Shown: piece after piece, positions 9,303-18,348 of the stretch | How the letters are laid out: each line of letters starts with the position of its first letter | How positions within the stretch are numbered: the first letter of the stretch is position 1 | From: Mycobacterium sp. M26 | GTDB taxonomy: Bacteria; Actinomycetota; Actinomycetes; Mycobacteriales; Mycobacteriaceae | DNA: 64,000 nucleotides | Reading direction: 5' to 3' | Assembly: GCF_001494595.1 (NCBI RefSeq) | Contig: NZ_LN929907.1 | Location: 439,468 to 503,467, forward strand | Position numbers and translations under genes: made by a program | Notes under the pieces: generated by a model | Database searches by the model: none | Told to the model about the DNA's origin: nothing | Seen by the model: the letters and a program-made list of their open reading frames with translations, nothing else

Positions 9303-9773
9303 TCAACACCGTAGTGGGTTGGTCCGAATCTCGTTGCTGCGCATCGGCATACCGTCAATCACGGTATAGATTCGCTGAAGATCCGGGATGCCGGTGACGC
9401 GAAACTTCTCGCCGCCGTCTTTGCCGATCAGCACCACCGTGAAGGCATCCGCGTCTATCGCGAACTGCGCCCTCAGCCGCTGTGACGCCTCCGCGTCGAT
9501 CGGTTGACCATCGAGCGTGCTGCCGCCCGCGGCCAGAACCTGCCCGAGCACCATGTCGCGGCTGGTGAAGTCACAGCGCGTGGCGTCGATCCGCCGCACC
9601 GTCTCGGCGAGACGCGGATCGTTGTGGGTGGGACCGAACACCAGCAGGGGACGACGCTCCCAGCGATAGTCGCCGAGTTCAGCGGCCACGGCGATAGCCG
9701 ACCCAAGGGCGGTGCTCACCAGCAGAACAGCAAGGACAATCGTCCAACGAAGGATGCCGCGCGGTACGCCCAT
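9303..9773 (-). CDS. DUF4174-type secreted protein
   Basis: A 156-residue protein with an N-terminal hydrophobic segment (residues 10-31, ending AVAAE) followed by LGDYRWERRPLLVFGP, DPRLAETVRRI, CDFTSRDMVLG and FTVVLIGKDGGEKFR. The last is typical of DUF4174 domains, which have a thioredoxin-like outline without the CXXC pair. Likely exported or membrane-anchored. It diverges from the DUF2236 gene. Confidence 0.75.
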   Translation of the reverse strand: MGVPRGILRWTIVLAVLLVSTALGSAIAVAAELGDYRWERRPLLVFGPTHNDPRLAETVRRIDATRCDFTSRDMVLGQVLAAGGSTLDGQPIDAEASQRLRAQFAIDADAFTVVLIGKDGGEKFRVTGIPDLQRIYTVIDGMPMRSNEIRTNPLRC

Positions 9774-9802
9774 GGTGCTTCTCCACTGTAATCAGCGAAA
9801 AA

Positions 9803-9843
9803 TGACAACGGTCGTTGCCAGCTGATGGCTGCCGCGCTAACGT
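9803..9843 (+). promoter_or_regulatory. Leaderless promoter with operator-like dyad over the -35
   Basis: TTGCCA (9815-9820), 17 nt, TAACGT (9838-9843), then 6 nt to ATG 9850. An imperfect dyad TGACAACG-gt-CGTTGCCA (9803-9820) overlaps the -35, as expected for a repressor site. No regulator gene is adjacent. Confidence 0.55.
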
Positions 9844-9849
9844 CGCCTC

Positions 9850-11238
9850 ATGACCGTGACTGGTGAACGTCCGCAGATCCTTCTCGAGGACGTCGACTTC
9901 AATCGCCGCGATCATCCAGATCGGCCGCTGCGGCCCATCCCACCCGGCCGCGACTACTTCGCCGACCAGTGGCGCCGGATGCGCGAGTTCCTGTTCGGCG
10001 AGTGGATCGACATCGACAAAGAGGTCCAACCCAGTGACCTCACCCGCCTGCGCGACGACTACTTCTGGCAGCGCGACGAGTACATGATCGGCGCCGTCGA
10101 AGCGTTCGAGCGCCTCGGCCCCGAGCAAGGCCGGGCGTTGTTCGAGCAGGCGCTGACCCGTGGCATCGACACGCTCGACAATCCGCCGCCGGAGTTCGTG
10201 GAGCTCTTCGAGCACCTCGATCAGCTGCCGGCGCAGTTCGATCTCGTGTCCGCCGAGCGGGGCCGGATGCTGGCGTTGTCGAGCACCTGGGCCGCCACCA
10301 CGATCATCCGCTCGTGGGCGTTCTACGAGACCGCGATGACGGGTGACATCTCCGCGGCCACCGGTGCGACCGGCCGCTTCGCCGACGACGGTCCGCGACG
10401 CTTCATCGAAACCGCCCGGGTGTTCGCCGCCTTCACGCTGCCCGACATCTTCGACCGCAATTCGCAGGCCTTCCAGGACGTGGTGCGGGTGCGCTTGATG
10501 CACGCCCTGGCCAGTCGTGGGCTGCGTCGGAAGTGGGGCGACGAGGTCTATCTCAAGTTCGGCGAACCCATCCCGGTCACCTCGCTGCTCGGGTTCGGTA
10601 GCGGGCTCCTGCTCGGCCGCCTCGTCGACCACGCCTTCGGCCGCAAGCTCACCCCGCAGCAGCTCGAGGACCTCGCCGAGTACTCGTCGTTCTCCGGGCG
10701 GTTGTGGGGAGCTCCGGAGCTGCTGCATTCCGAGAACGGCATCGAGCTGATCAAGTCGCTGAACTACGTGCTCGCCAGGGGCGGCAACCCGTCGCCGTGG
10801 CGGGCTCAGCTGGTCGACGCCATCGCCGGTCCGGCGCACCTGACCACGCTGACCGAGGCGCTGCCCGACTGGGTTCGGAATCTGGTGTCCCGGTACGCCA
10901 ACCAGATCACCGCCAGCATCGCGCTGGCACCAGCCGGTGTCGTGTTCGGCTACCAGCAGATCGAGGCCATGGTGGCCGGCACCCTCTTCGAACCGCTGGG
11001 CTACAACTTCGAGCGCCGGGCCCGCTACTTCGCCGAGATCACCAAGTTCAACGTGGGCATCGCGATGGTGGCCGACCGACTGCCGTGGTCCAACCCGATC
11101 CGTGAGGACCGGAAGAAGAGCGGCGCGGCTGCCCGCGAGCGAATTGCCATGCTGGACAAGATCGCCCGCGAGAACCACAGCCCGTCCACCTACACCCACC
11201 ACGACCGGTCGACGTCGGGGGAGGGCTTCACCGGCTAG
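9850..11238 (+). CDS. MpaB-family (DUF2236) oxygenase
   Basis: A 462-residue DUF2236 protein. The family includes the haem-b rubber oxygenase Lcp and MpaB, which use a His-ligated haem. Visible are WRRMREF near residue 40, AFFETA-like SWAFYETAMTGD, the conserved VRVRLMHALASR with its His, and a helical C-terminal half. It has no signal peptide. Substrate unknown. It has its own promoter and is followed by a terminator-like hairpin. Confidence 0.82.
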   Translation: MTVTGERPQILLEDVDFNRRDHPDRPLRPIPPGRDYFADQWRRMREFLFGEWIDIDKEVQPSDLTRLRDDYFWQRDEYMIGAVEAFERLGPEQGRALFEQALTRGIDTLDNPPPEFVELFEHLDQLPAQFDLVSAERGRMLALSSTWAATTIIRSWAFYETAMTGDISAATGATGRFADDGPRRFIETARVFAAFTLPDIFDRNSQAFQDVVRVRLMHALASRGLRRKWGDEVYLKFGEPIPVTSLLGFGSGLLLGRLVDHAFGRKLTPQQLEDLAEYSSFSGRLWGAPELLHSENGIELIKSLNYVLARGGNPSPWRAQLVDAIAGPAHLTTLTEALPDWVRNLVSRYANQITASIALAPAGVVFGYQQIEAMVAGTLFEPLGYNFERRARYFAEITKFNVGIAMVADRLPWSNPIREDRKKSGAAARERIAMLDKIARENHSPSTYTHHDRSTSGEGFTG

Positions 11239-11285
11239 CCGGCCGGTGTGACGCCACCGCGGGCCTTCACCGGAACATGCCAGAA

Positions 11286-11310
11286 GCGCCGCCGATCACG
11301 ACGGCGGCGC
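11286..11310 (+). terminator. GC-rich hairpin after the DUF2236 gene
   Basis: Nine-bp perfect arms GCGCCGCCG and CGGCGGCGC flank a 7-nt loop, 48 bp after the stop codon and in a convergent gap. No U-tract follows, as is common in mycobacteria. Confidence 0.55.
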
Positions 11311-11449
11311 CATCGTGCATGAACGCCGATGTCATGCCGGCGAAGCCACCGGGGTCGGGACATTGGCGGCAACAGGACGTAACCGGAACGACCTTTGAGA
11401 AGCCACAACAGGAAACACCGAACCCAAATCGCCCTCGGCGGGTCAGGGC

Positions 11450-12757
11450 TCAGAACGCCCGCAGGTTGTCCCGCAATAGCGCGTGTGAATAGCTCGTCCG
11501 GGTCAGACCCCTCGCCTGCAGCGCAGGCACCAGTCCGTCGCAGATCTCGATGATCCTGTGACGCGTCAACGACCCGCCATCCCCTGGGATCAGGAAGCCG
11601 TCACCGCCGACCTCTTCCATCGCCGCCGCCATGATGTCGGCGACCTGGTCCGGCGTCCCAATGGCCTCGAAGGAGGTGGCGCCGCCTCCCGATTGGGCCG
11701 CCATGCACTGGCGCAGCGTCTTGCCAGTTCCCCACTGGGCGAACCCGGCGAGTGATCCCTGTTCACCGCGCGTGACGAAGTAAGGGACCGGCTCGTCAAG
11801 ATCCATCTTGGTGAAGTCCGCGTAGAAGTTCGAGCTCAACGCCTTGAGAAGTGCCGGGATCTCCTCCTCGTTCAGCGCCTTGATCTTGGCTCGGGCCTCC
11901 GCCTCGGTCTCGCCGAGGATCGGGGAGAACAGGAACATCACCTTCACGTCATCTGGATCGCGCCCAGCGGCGGCGGCCTGCTTGCGGATATCCGCTCGGT
12001 AGTCCTTCATCCCCTCGATTCCAGTCGCCCAGGCGATGATCGCGTCGGCGTGCTTGGCGGCGAAGGCTCGCCCCGCCGGGGACCCGCCGGCTTGCAGGTA
12101 GACGGGGCGCCCCTGCGGTGAGCGGACGCACGTCAGGGGACCCCGCGACTTGAAGTGCTTGCCGACGAAGTTGACGTCATGGACCTTACTGGGATCGATG
12201 TAGATTCCCTTCTCGCGATCGCGCACGATCGCTCCCGGTTCCCAGCTGTCACACAGTGCGTTCACCAGCTCAACAAACTCGTCGGCGATCTCGTAGCGCA
12301 AATCGTGCTCCGGCATCTCATCGAGGCCGAAGTTCTGGGCCGCTTCGTCCTTCGCGCTGGTGACCACGTTCCAGCCGAAGCGCCCACTCGTGAGCGAGTC
12401 CATAGTCGAGGCCAGGCGCGCCAACGCATACGGGTGGTAGAACGTCGTGGACATCGTCGCGACAATGCCCAGCTGCCGGGTCAGCGCGCCGACCTTCGCG
12501 GCCAGCGGCACCGGATCCTGTTTCGGACAGGAGTCTCCGGTCTCCAGAGCGCGAGCCGTGGTGCCTTCCAGACCGCGTGGGATCCCGACGGTGTCTTCCA
12601 GCATCAGGAAGTCGAAGCAGGCCCGCTCGAGCGCCTGGGCCAGCTCGACGTAGAAGTCCCCGGTGAACGGAACCCCCTCCGACAGCGTGTACGGAGTCTT
12701 CCACTCGTTGGCCTGGAAAGTCTGGAACCATCCGAGGTGGAACGGTTTTGCTGGCAT
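11450..12757 (-). CDS. NtaA/DmoA-type FMN-dependent monooxygenase (luciferase-like)
   Basis: A 435-residue luciferase-like flavin monooxygenase of the group acting on nitrilotriacetate, dimethyl sulfide or dibenzothiophene derivatives. Signs are an N-terminal HLGWFQ strand, FDFLMLEDT, GIVATMSTTFYHPYALAR, SGRFGWNVVTS, PVYLQAGGSPAGRAFAA and the C-terminal GDGFLIP. It needs reduced FMN from a separate reductase, not seen here. Substrate cannot be assigned. It is monocistronic. Confidence 0.88.
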   Translation of the reverse strand: MPAKPFHLGWFQTFQANEWKTPYTLSEGVPFTGDFYVELAQALERACFDFLMLEDTVGIPRGLEGTTARALETGDSCPKQDPVPLAAKVGALTRQLGIVATMSTTFYHPYALARLASTMDSLTSGRFGWNVVTSAKDEAAQNFGLDEMPEHDLRYEIADEFVELVNALCDSWEPGAIVRDREKGIYIDPSKVHDVNFVGKHFKSRGPLTCVRSPQGRPVYLQAGGSPAGRAFAAKHADAIIAWATGIEGMKDYRADIRKQAAAAGRDPDDVKVMFLFSPILGETEAEARAKIKALNEEEIPALLKALSSNFYADFTKMDLDEPVPYFVTRGEQGSLAGFAQWGTGKTLRQCMAAQSGGGATSFEAIGTPDQVADIMAAAMEEVGGDGFLIPGDGGSLTRHRIIEICDGLVPALQARGLTRTSYSHALLRDNLRAF

Positions 12758-13049
12758 CTGGCCTCACTAACGAGATTGAACTGTCAGCGAGATCCAATCG
12801 CGGTGCAGTGTCCACCATGTTTCCCCCGCGTCTCGCTCGAATTAGGCCGGATAGGCCGTGAGGTACGGCGCGGCACGGACAACCGCAAAGAGCGGCCGCT
12901 GCGCTGCCCGACGATCAGGTGCCGTTCGTGGTCGAGGACCTCCGGCGGTGCTCTCAGCCTGGTCCGTAAGCGGAACCAGCAGCCGCGAGCGCGAGGCCCA
13001 GCCGTACGTGGATTCTCTGTGTTCGGAGATCCGTTGCGGATGAGTCGGT

Positions 13050-15188
13050 TTAGTCCGCCGGTGTGACGTCGGCTCCGGAGCCCTTGATCGACGCCTTGGC
13101 GCGGTTCTCGGCGCGCACCGACTTCGTGCCGCGCACGTAACCGGTCGCCGAGATCGAGGCGGCCAGCAGCGCGTCCTCGCCCTTGACGAACGGGTGGAAT
13201 CCGACGCCGGCGCCGCCGCGGCCCTTCACCGGGATGTCGGCGACTTCGGTGACCTTCCAGCTCTTTTCGGCCAGCGAGAGGATCGCCTCACCGTTGCCGC
13301 ACGACACCGGCAGGGCGGCGATCACCTCGTCGTCATCGCCGGCCAGCTTCACGCCCGCGACACCGTTACCCGCAGCGCCCTGCGGATTGACCGAGGCCGG
13401 GTCGATCCGCAGCACCTTGCCGCGCCGGGTCACCAATGCCAGGTGGTACCCCTCCGGGAGCACCCCCGAGCGCACCAGGCCGGTTATGTCCGGCGCCACC
13501 GGAATGTCGCGGATCTTGTACGGCAAGCCGTTGCCGGTGGTGAACTTCACCCGCCCGTCGGTCCAGACCGCCCAGCCCAGACCGGAGGTCAGCAGCTCGC
13601 CGTGGCTGTCGGAGAACACCCCGCGGTCATCCAGGCGCCAGGCCGCGTTGACCTTCCGTTCCCGCGGTCCGTCCTCATCGCTGCTCGACGTCACCGGGGT
13701 GGCCTCGGCGTCCAGGACCGTGCGGCGGTCGAATTCGGGACCCTTGAACAGTTTTGCGGTCTCGACGAGCTCCTGGTCGATCACCACGCGGCGGGCGTCC
13801 GGGTTGGAGACCAGCTCGGTCAGCTCGGCGAACTCGGCGTCCAGCTTCTCCGCCTCGGCGCGTAGCTCGATGACATCGAGTTTGGTCAGCCGTCGAAGTT
13901 GCAGTGCCAGAACATAATCAGCCTGTACCGCGTCGATCCCGAAACGCTCCTGCAAGCCCTGCCGGGCCTCGTCGACGGTGTCGGAGCCGCGAATCACCGC
14001 GACGGCCGCGTCGATGTCCAGATGGATGGTCATCAACCCGGCCACCAGGTGCCGGCGCGCGGTCACCTTCTCCAGCCGGTACTCGCTGCGGTGCAGCACC
14101 ACCGAGTCCCGCAGCGTCAGGAACGCCGCGATCAGTTCACGAACCGACCACCAGCGCGGCACCCGGTTCTCGTCGAGGGCCACCAGGCTGGCGGCGAACG
14201 TCGACTCCAACGGCGTGAGGGCCAGCAGTTGCTCGCGGATGTCCTCAGCGCTGTAACCGCGCTTGGCGGTCACCACGATCCGTAGCCCGTTGCGCCGGTC
14301 GGTGAGGTCCGACATATCCGCTACACCGGACATCTCGCCGGACTCAACCAGAGCCCGGATCCGTTCCTGCACAGTGTTACTCGCAACCCCGGGCGGCAGT
14401 TCGGTGATGACGCAGTTCTTGCCGTCGATCTGAATCGTGCCGCGAACGGTGAACGCGCCCCGGCCGGTGGTGATGTACTCCCGCAGCCCCGCCGTCCCGA
14501 CGACGGTGGCGCCGCAGCCCCAGTCGGGCCCGGGAATGAGTTTGACCAGCCTGTCGTCGGTCATGTTTGGGGTCTTCAGCAGCGCCCGGCAGGCAGCCAT
14601 CACCTCGCGGGGATTGTGGGCCGGCACCTTGGTGGCCCACCCCTCGGCAATGCCGACGGCACCGTTGCACAGCAGAACCGGCCACTGGGCCGGCAGCATC
14701 GTCGGCTCGGTCCATTCCCCGTCGAACGTCGGCACCATCGGCACGGCGTGGTCGTCGAGCTCGGCGGTCAATGCCGCGCCGGGAGCAGACAGCCGCATCT
14801 CGGTGTATCGGTCGGCGGCCGGGATGTCGCCCTGAATGCGGGGGAAAGCGCCTTGGCCGTCAATGACTTTCACGCGCTGGAACTCGGCCGCCATCAGCGC
14901 TGCCGCGCCATACATCGACGCGCCGCCGTGCGGGTGCAGGTTGCCGGTGACCGCTGAGCAGACCTTCGAGGATTTCTGCGGCTTGTTGCCGGGCAGCAGC
15001 CGGGAGTCGTGCATTTGGTAGAGCAGCCGGCGCTGGCCCGGCTTGAGCCCGTCGAACGCGGACGGGATGGCGCGGTCGCTGACGCTGTAGAGCGCGAAGG
15101 TCAGCTGGTAGTGGTTCCAGTAGTCATCGGCGCTCTGGTCGAGCACCAGGTCGGGGTTCTGTTCGGGAATGTCCAGAGTGGCGGTCAC
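13050..15188 (-). CDS. Atypical type II topoisomerase, A subunit (GyrA/ParC-like)
   Basis: A 712-residue DNA-cleaving subunit. The catalytic Tyr is Y128 in AADRYTEMRLS; GLKPGQRRLLYQMHD and HPHGGASMYGAAALMA form the winged-helix region (canonical gyrase: HPHGD). The C-terminal part has only gyrase-box-like remnants such as TRRGKVLRI, not QRRGGKG. The protein is shorter than mycobacterial GyrA. The B subunit ends 9 bp upstream, so both form an operon. This resembles the second type II enzyme of M. smegmatis (TopoM), reported to act differently from gyrase. Housekeeping gyrase should be elsewhere. Confidence 0.85.
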   Translation of the reverse strand: MTATLDIPEQNPDLVLDQSADDYWNHYQLTFALYSVSDRAIPSAFDGLKPGQRRLLYQMHDSRLLPGNKPQKSSKVCSAVTGNLHPHGGASMYGAAALMAAEFQRVKVIDGQGAFPRIQGDIPAADRYTEMRLSAPGAALTAELDDHAVPMVPTFDGEWTEPTMLPAQWPVLLCNGAVGIAEGWATKVPAHNPREVMAACRALLKTPNMTDDRLVKLIPGPDWGCGATVVGTAGLREYITTGRGAFTVRGTIQIDGKNCVITELPPGVASNTVQERIRALVESGEMSGVADMSDLTDRRNGLRIVVTAKRGYSAEDIREQLLALTPLESTFAASLVALDENRVPRWWSVRELIAAFLTLRDSVVLHRSEYRLEKVTARRHLVAGLMTIHLDIDAAVAVIRGSDTVDEARQGLQERFGIDAVQADYVLALQLRRLTKLDVIELRAEAEKLDAEFAELTELVSNPDARRVVIDQELVETAKLFKGPEFDRRTVLDAEATPVTSSSDEDGPRERKVNAAWRLDDRGVFSDSHGELLTSGLGWAVWTDGRVKFTTGNGLPYKIRDIPVAPDITGLVRSGVLPEGYHLALVTRRGKVLRIDPASVNPQGAAGNGVAGVKLAGDDDEVIAALPVSCGNGEAILSLAEKSWKVTEVADIPVKGRGGAGVGFHPFVKGEDALLAASISATGYVRGTKSVRAENRAKASIKGSGADVTPAD

Positions 15189-15197
15189 GAAGTACTC

Positions 15198-17231
15198 CTA
15201 GTCGAGGTCCAGCGCGGAGGTGTCGACACGGGCGGCGACTTCGGCCATCCACGTGCGACGTCCCTCGGGCGGGCCGCCGAACAATGTGTGGTGCAGTTTC
15301 ATCTCGCTGATGTCGGGATGGACCCGAATCACCGTGCGCCGCTGCGGATCCAGGACGGTGTTCCAGAAGTCGTCGGCGTCCATCTCGCCCAGGCCCTTGT
15401 TGCGTTGGACTTCCACTCGCTTCTTGGACGTCGCCTTCAACTGGGCCACCGCGGCATCCCGCTCGGACTCGTCCTGGCAGTAGATGCGCTCGTCACCGTT
15501 CTTCACCACGAACAGCGGCGGCAGGGTGACGTAGACCATGCCGGCCTCGACGAGTGGGCGGTAGAAGTCCAGGAACATCGAGATCAGGCTCGAGTTGATG
15601 TTGCCGCCGTCGGGATCGGCGTCGGAGGCGAACAGGATCCGGTCGTAGCGGCACTGTTCGGGGTCGCAGTTGTCCCGCACCCCACAGCCCAGAATGCGCT
15701 CGATGGAATCGAATTCATCCTTCGCCCGCGCCTTGCTCAGGGCGAAGCCGTAGACATTGGGCGGCTTTCCTTTGAGCGGGAAGGCCGCCTGGAAGGTGGC
15801 GTCGCGGGCGGCCTTGATGGTGCCCAGCGCCGAGTCGCCCTCGCAGAGGAACAGTTCGGCGCCCGAACCGCGCCCGGTTTCCCTGCTGGGCAGCAACTTC
15901 GGCGGCAGCGACAGATTGGTGCCGAGCCCCTTGGCTTTCGACGCCGCCCGGGAGCGGGCCTTGGCGCCCTCGGCGCTGCGCCGGGCCCGGGCGAACTCCA
16001 GTGCCAGCTTGGTCCACAGTGAGACGGCGTCGCCGTTGGCCGGGTTGGCCGCCCAGATCGTGACGCTGCGCGCCACATCCGGGGCCATCGCCAGGTTCAG
16101 CGAGCGGGACGACACCGCTGTCTTTGCCTGGGAATCCCAGGACACGTCGGGGGCGCGGGTATCCACCGCCAGGGCTGTGACCGCCGCGAAATCCTGTGCC
16201 TCAGGGCCTTCTTCGCCTTTGGCAAGGCCCAGGTCGCGGATCCGCGACGCCCGGTCGGCCAGCGCTTCGGAGAGCCCCTTCATCGCCGCGGTCAGATGCG
16301 AACCACCACCCGGTGTGCGCACGGTGTTGCAGAACGCGGCCACCGTCGCCGGCTCGGCCGGGCCCGCTGTCAGCGACCAGCGGAACGGTGTCGGGCCACG
16401 GCCGGTGGTGTACTCGCCGCGACCTTCCACGACGGCGCGCACCGACGGCGTGGGGGTGCCGGCCGCGGTACACATGAGGTCCAGCAGGGTGTCGGTACCC
16501 CACGGGCCGTTGAACGGCTCCAGCAGCGCCGGCGGAATCTCGTCGCCCGGCCAGCCTTCATCGACGACGATCAGGTGCACGCCGGGGCACATCCGCGCCG
16601 CGGCGTGGGCGCGCAGCAGCACCTCGCCGATGTTCAGCGTGGAATCCGGCACGACGGCCGGATCGAACAGGATCCGCACCGTGGTGCCCTGGGCGTCGGG
16701 CTTGCGGTTGCCGATCCCGCGCAGCTTCTGGGTGTCCGACCGGGTGAACGGCGCGTTCGGATCGAAGTCCTTACCGTCGAACACGCCGGGGTAGCCGCTG
16801 CCGAAGCTCTGTACGTAGGTCTTTCCGGCGCGGCGGACCGTGACATCGGTGCGCGCCGAGATGAAGACCGCGGCCGCGGCGCCGATACCGTTCAGCCCGG
16901 CCCCGGTGCCGGTGGCGTCGGCGTGCGCGGAGAACTTGCCGCCCGCCCGCGCGGTGCCCAGGGTTTTGACGATGCCGTTCTTCCCGGTGGTCGGGTCGGT
17001 GTCCACGGGCAGTCCGCGGCCGTCGTCGGCGACACTGACCGACCCGTCGGCGTGCAAAGTGATCGTGACGGTGGATCCGCCGTGGCTGGGGTCGGCGACC
17101 TCTTCCACCGCATTGTCGATCAGCTCGCGCAGGGCGGTGTTCAGCACGTCCAGACCGAGGTTCACCGCCGGCCGCAGGCGGGTGTGCTGGACATCATCGA
17201 GCTCGGTGATGTCAGCCGCGGTGTAACTCAA
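15198..17231 (-). CDS. Atypical type II topoisomerase, B subunit (GyrB/ParE-like)
   Basis: A 677-residue ATPase subunit when started at TTG 17231, which has GAGAGGA at good distance; the frame stays open to 17402 but offers no start with a ribosome site. GHKL motifs are RELIDNAVEE (35-44) and ADDGRGLP (68-75); TOPRIM motifs are LCEGDSALG (462-470) and DADPDGGNI (537-545), where gyrase has DxDVDGxHI; NKGLGEM is near 610. A Cys cluster (CGVRDNCDPEQC, residues 516-527) is unusual and could bind metal. It pairs with the A subunit 9 bp downstream; together they resemble TopoM of M. smegmatis. Confidence 0.85.
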   Translation of the reverse strand: MSYTAADITELDDVQHTRLRPAVNLGLDVLNTALRELIDNAVEEVADPSHGGSTVTITLHADGSVSVADDGRGLPVDTDPTTGKNGIVKTLGTARAGGKFSAHADATGTGAGLNGIGAAAAVFISARTDVTVRRAGKTYVQSFGSGYPGVFDGKDFDPNAPFTRSDTQKLRGIGNRKPDAQGTTVRILFDPAVVPDSTLNIGEVLLRAHAAARMCPGVHLIVVDEGWPGDEIPPALLEPFNGPWGTDTLLDLMCTAAGTPTPSVRAVVEGRGEYTTGRGPTPFRWSLTAGPAEPATVAAFCNTVRTPGGGSHLTAAMKGLSEALADRASRIRDLGLAKGEEGPEAQDFAAVTALAVDTRAPDVSWDSQAKTAVSSRSLNLAMAPDVARSVTIWAANPANGDAVSLWTKLALEFARARRSAEGAKARSRAASKAKGLGTNLSLPPKLLPSRETGRGSGAELFLCEGDSALGTIKAARDATFQAAFPLKGKPPNVYGFALSKARAKDEFDSIERILGCGVRDNCDPEQCRYDRILFASDADPDGGNINSSLISMFLDFYRPLVEAGMVYVTLPPLFVVKNGDERIYCQDESERDAAVAQLKATSKKRVEVQRNKGLGEMDADDFWNTVLDPQRRTVIRVHPDISEMKLHHTLFGGPPEGRRTWMAEVAARVDTSALDLD

Positions 17232-17742
17232 CTCTCGTCCTCTCCATCGGGTGGCCGGTGGAATGGTAGACGGCCGGTCCGACCATCTGGTGTATCCGCA
17301 GCTGAGCGACCATGACCATGCTCCTGATACGGAGTGGCTCTCGAACTCGCGGTCACCCTCAATGGTGCCAGGAAAGGGCCCCGGTGGTGTGGTGCGGCGC
17401 ACCGGCGGCGTTGCGCGTCGGCCCGGTCAGCTCACCGAAACGATGTCAGCAGTCCCCGGCCGCGTTCCATCACGGCCATCCGCTGGCTCTCCCGCTCCGT
17501 CTGCACGTCAGCACGGCCTGGGAGAGACGCCATCAAATCAGCGATCTCCGAACAGGATTCGGTTCCCCGATCAAACGGTTCGACCGAGCCCCGGGTGCGC
17601 CGACACCGAACATCGTCGAGATGCAGCGCCCTCGTGGGTCGGCAGGCCGGGCATTCTCCCGGAATATCCGCTCTGCACAGCGATTTTGAGGCGCGGGGCT
17701 TCGTCGCCTACCTGACCTGGGTGGCGATCAAGGGACGGGCCG
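17232..17742. other. 511-bp non-coding gap upstream of the topoisomerase operon
   Basis: No supported gene. The ribosome site of the B subunit (GAGAGGA on the minus strand, 17238-17244) lies here, and TACCAT on the minus strand (17268-17263) could be its -10. Open frames in the rest lack coding character. No repeat or hairpin stood out. Confidence 0.4.
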
Positions 17743-18159
17743 CTAGCAGGGCACCGGCACGGGGATGAACGAGCCCGTCGGCCAGCACAGGCCCGGCGGC
17801 AGCGGCGGCGGTGGCTGGTAGCCCGAATCCGGCTTCGGGGGCGGGTTATCGCCGTCCCAGATCATGTTGGATACGTTGCCCATCCCTGGCCACAGGTAGT
17901 AGTACGTGTGGCACACCGTCATGTCCCAGCCCCGGAACGGGTCGGTGACGTGGTTGCCGGTCGCGGGGAGCTCATCACCGGGGCACCACTGCTTGGCCGG
18001 TCCCCACCCGTTGTCGTCGAGGGGGAGCGGCGCGGGGCGAAGGGGGGCCGGACCGGTATCGGCCTGGGCGCCCGCCGCCAGACCCAGGCCCATCACCGCG
18101 ATGCCACTGGACAGCAGGGCACCGCCGAGAACGCACGAGACTTTGCGCGTTGTGGTCAT
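17743..18159 (-). CDS. Small secreted Pro/Cys-containing protein
   Basis: A 138-residue protein with a clear signal peptide ending AGAQADTG (about residue 34). The mature part is Pro-rich and has four Cys (CPGDEL, VCHTYYY, LCWPTG and the C-terminal C), probably two disulfides. The WGPAKQWCPGDELP segment recurs in small mycobacterial exported proteins of unknown function. GGAAGGA precedes the ATG by about 6 nt. Confidence 0.78.
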   Translation of the reverse strand: MTTTRKVSCVLGGALLSSGIAVMGLGLAAGAQADTGPAPLRPAPLPLDDNGWGPAKQWCPGDELPATGNHVTDPFRGWDMTVCHTYYYLWPGMGNVSNMIWDGDNPPPKPDSGYQPPPPLPPGLCWPTGSFIPVPVPC

Positions 18160-18329
18160 GGACGAATCCTTCCGCAGTTAACACGCCGTCTGCTGAACGA
18201 TTCCGTCGTTGCTGGGCGGCTGTTGGGCATCGTAGAACATCAATCCCGGTTGAGGGCTGAGTCGACAATTTCGACCAACTTCCATCGAGATCCGCCCCCG
18301 AACTGCGCGAATAGGGCCATCTCTGGCAG

Positions 18330-18346
18330 CCCCCTACAATCGGGGG
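18330..18346 (+). promoter_or_regulatory. Leaderless promoter with G/C dyad around its -10
   Basis: TACAAT (18335-18340) ends 8 nt before ATG 18349. It sits in CCCCCTACAATCGGGGG, a 5+5 bp inverted repeat that could be a regulator site or a hairpin. No good -35 is visible. Confidence 0.45.
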
Positions 18347-18348
18347 TC

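Noticed and set aside
17232..17402. N-terminal extension of the topoisomerase B subunit
   Set aside because: The frame stays open but carries no GHKL-family sequence; TTG 17231 has a good ribosome site and gives the family's N-terminus.
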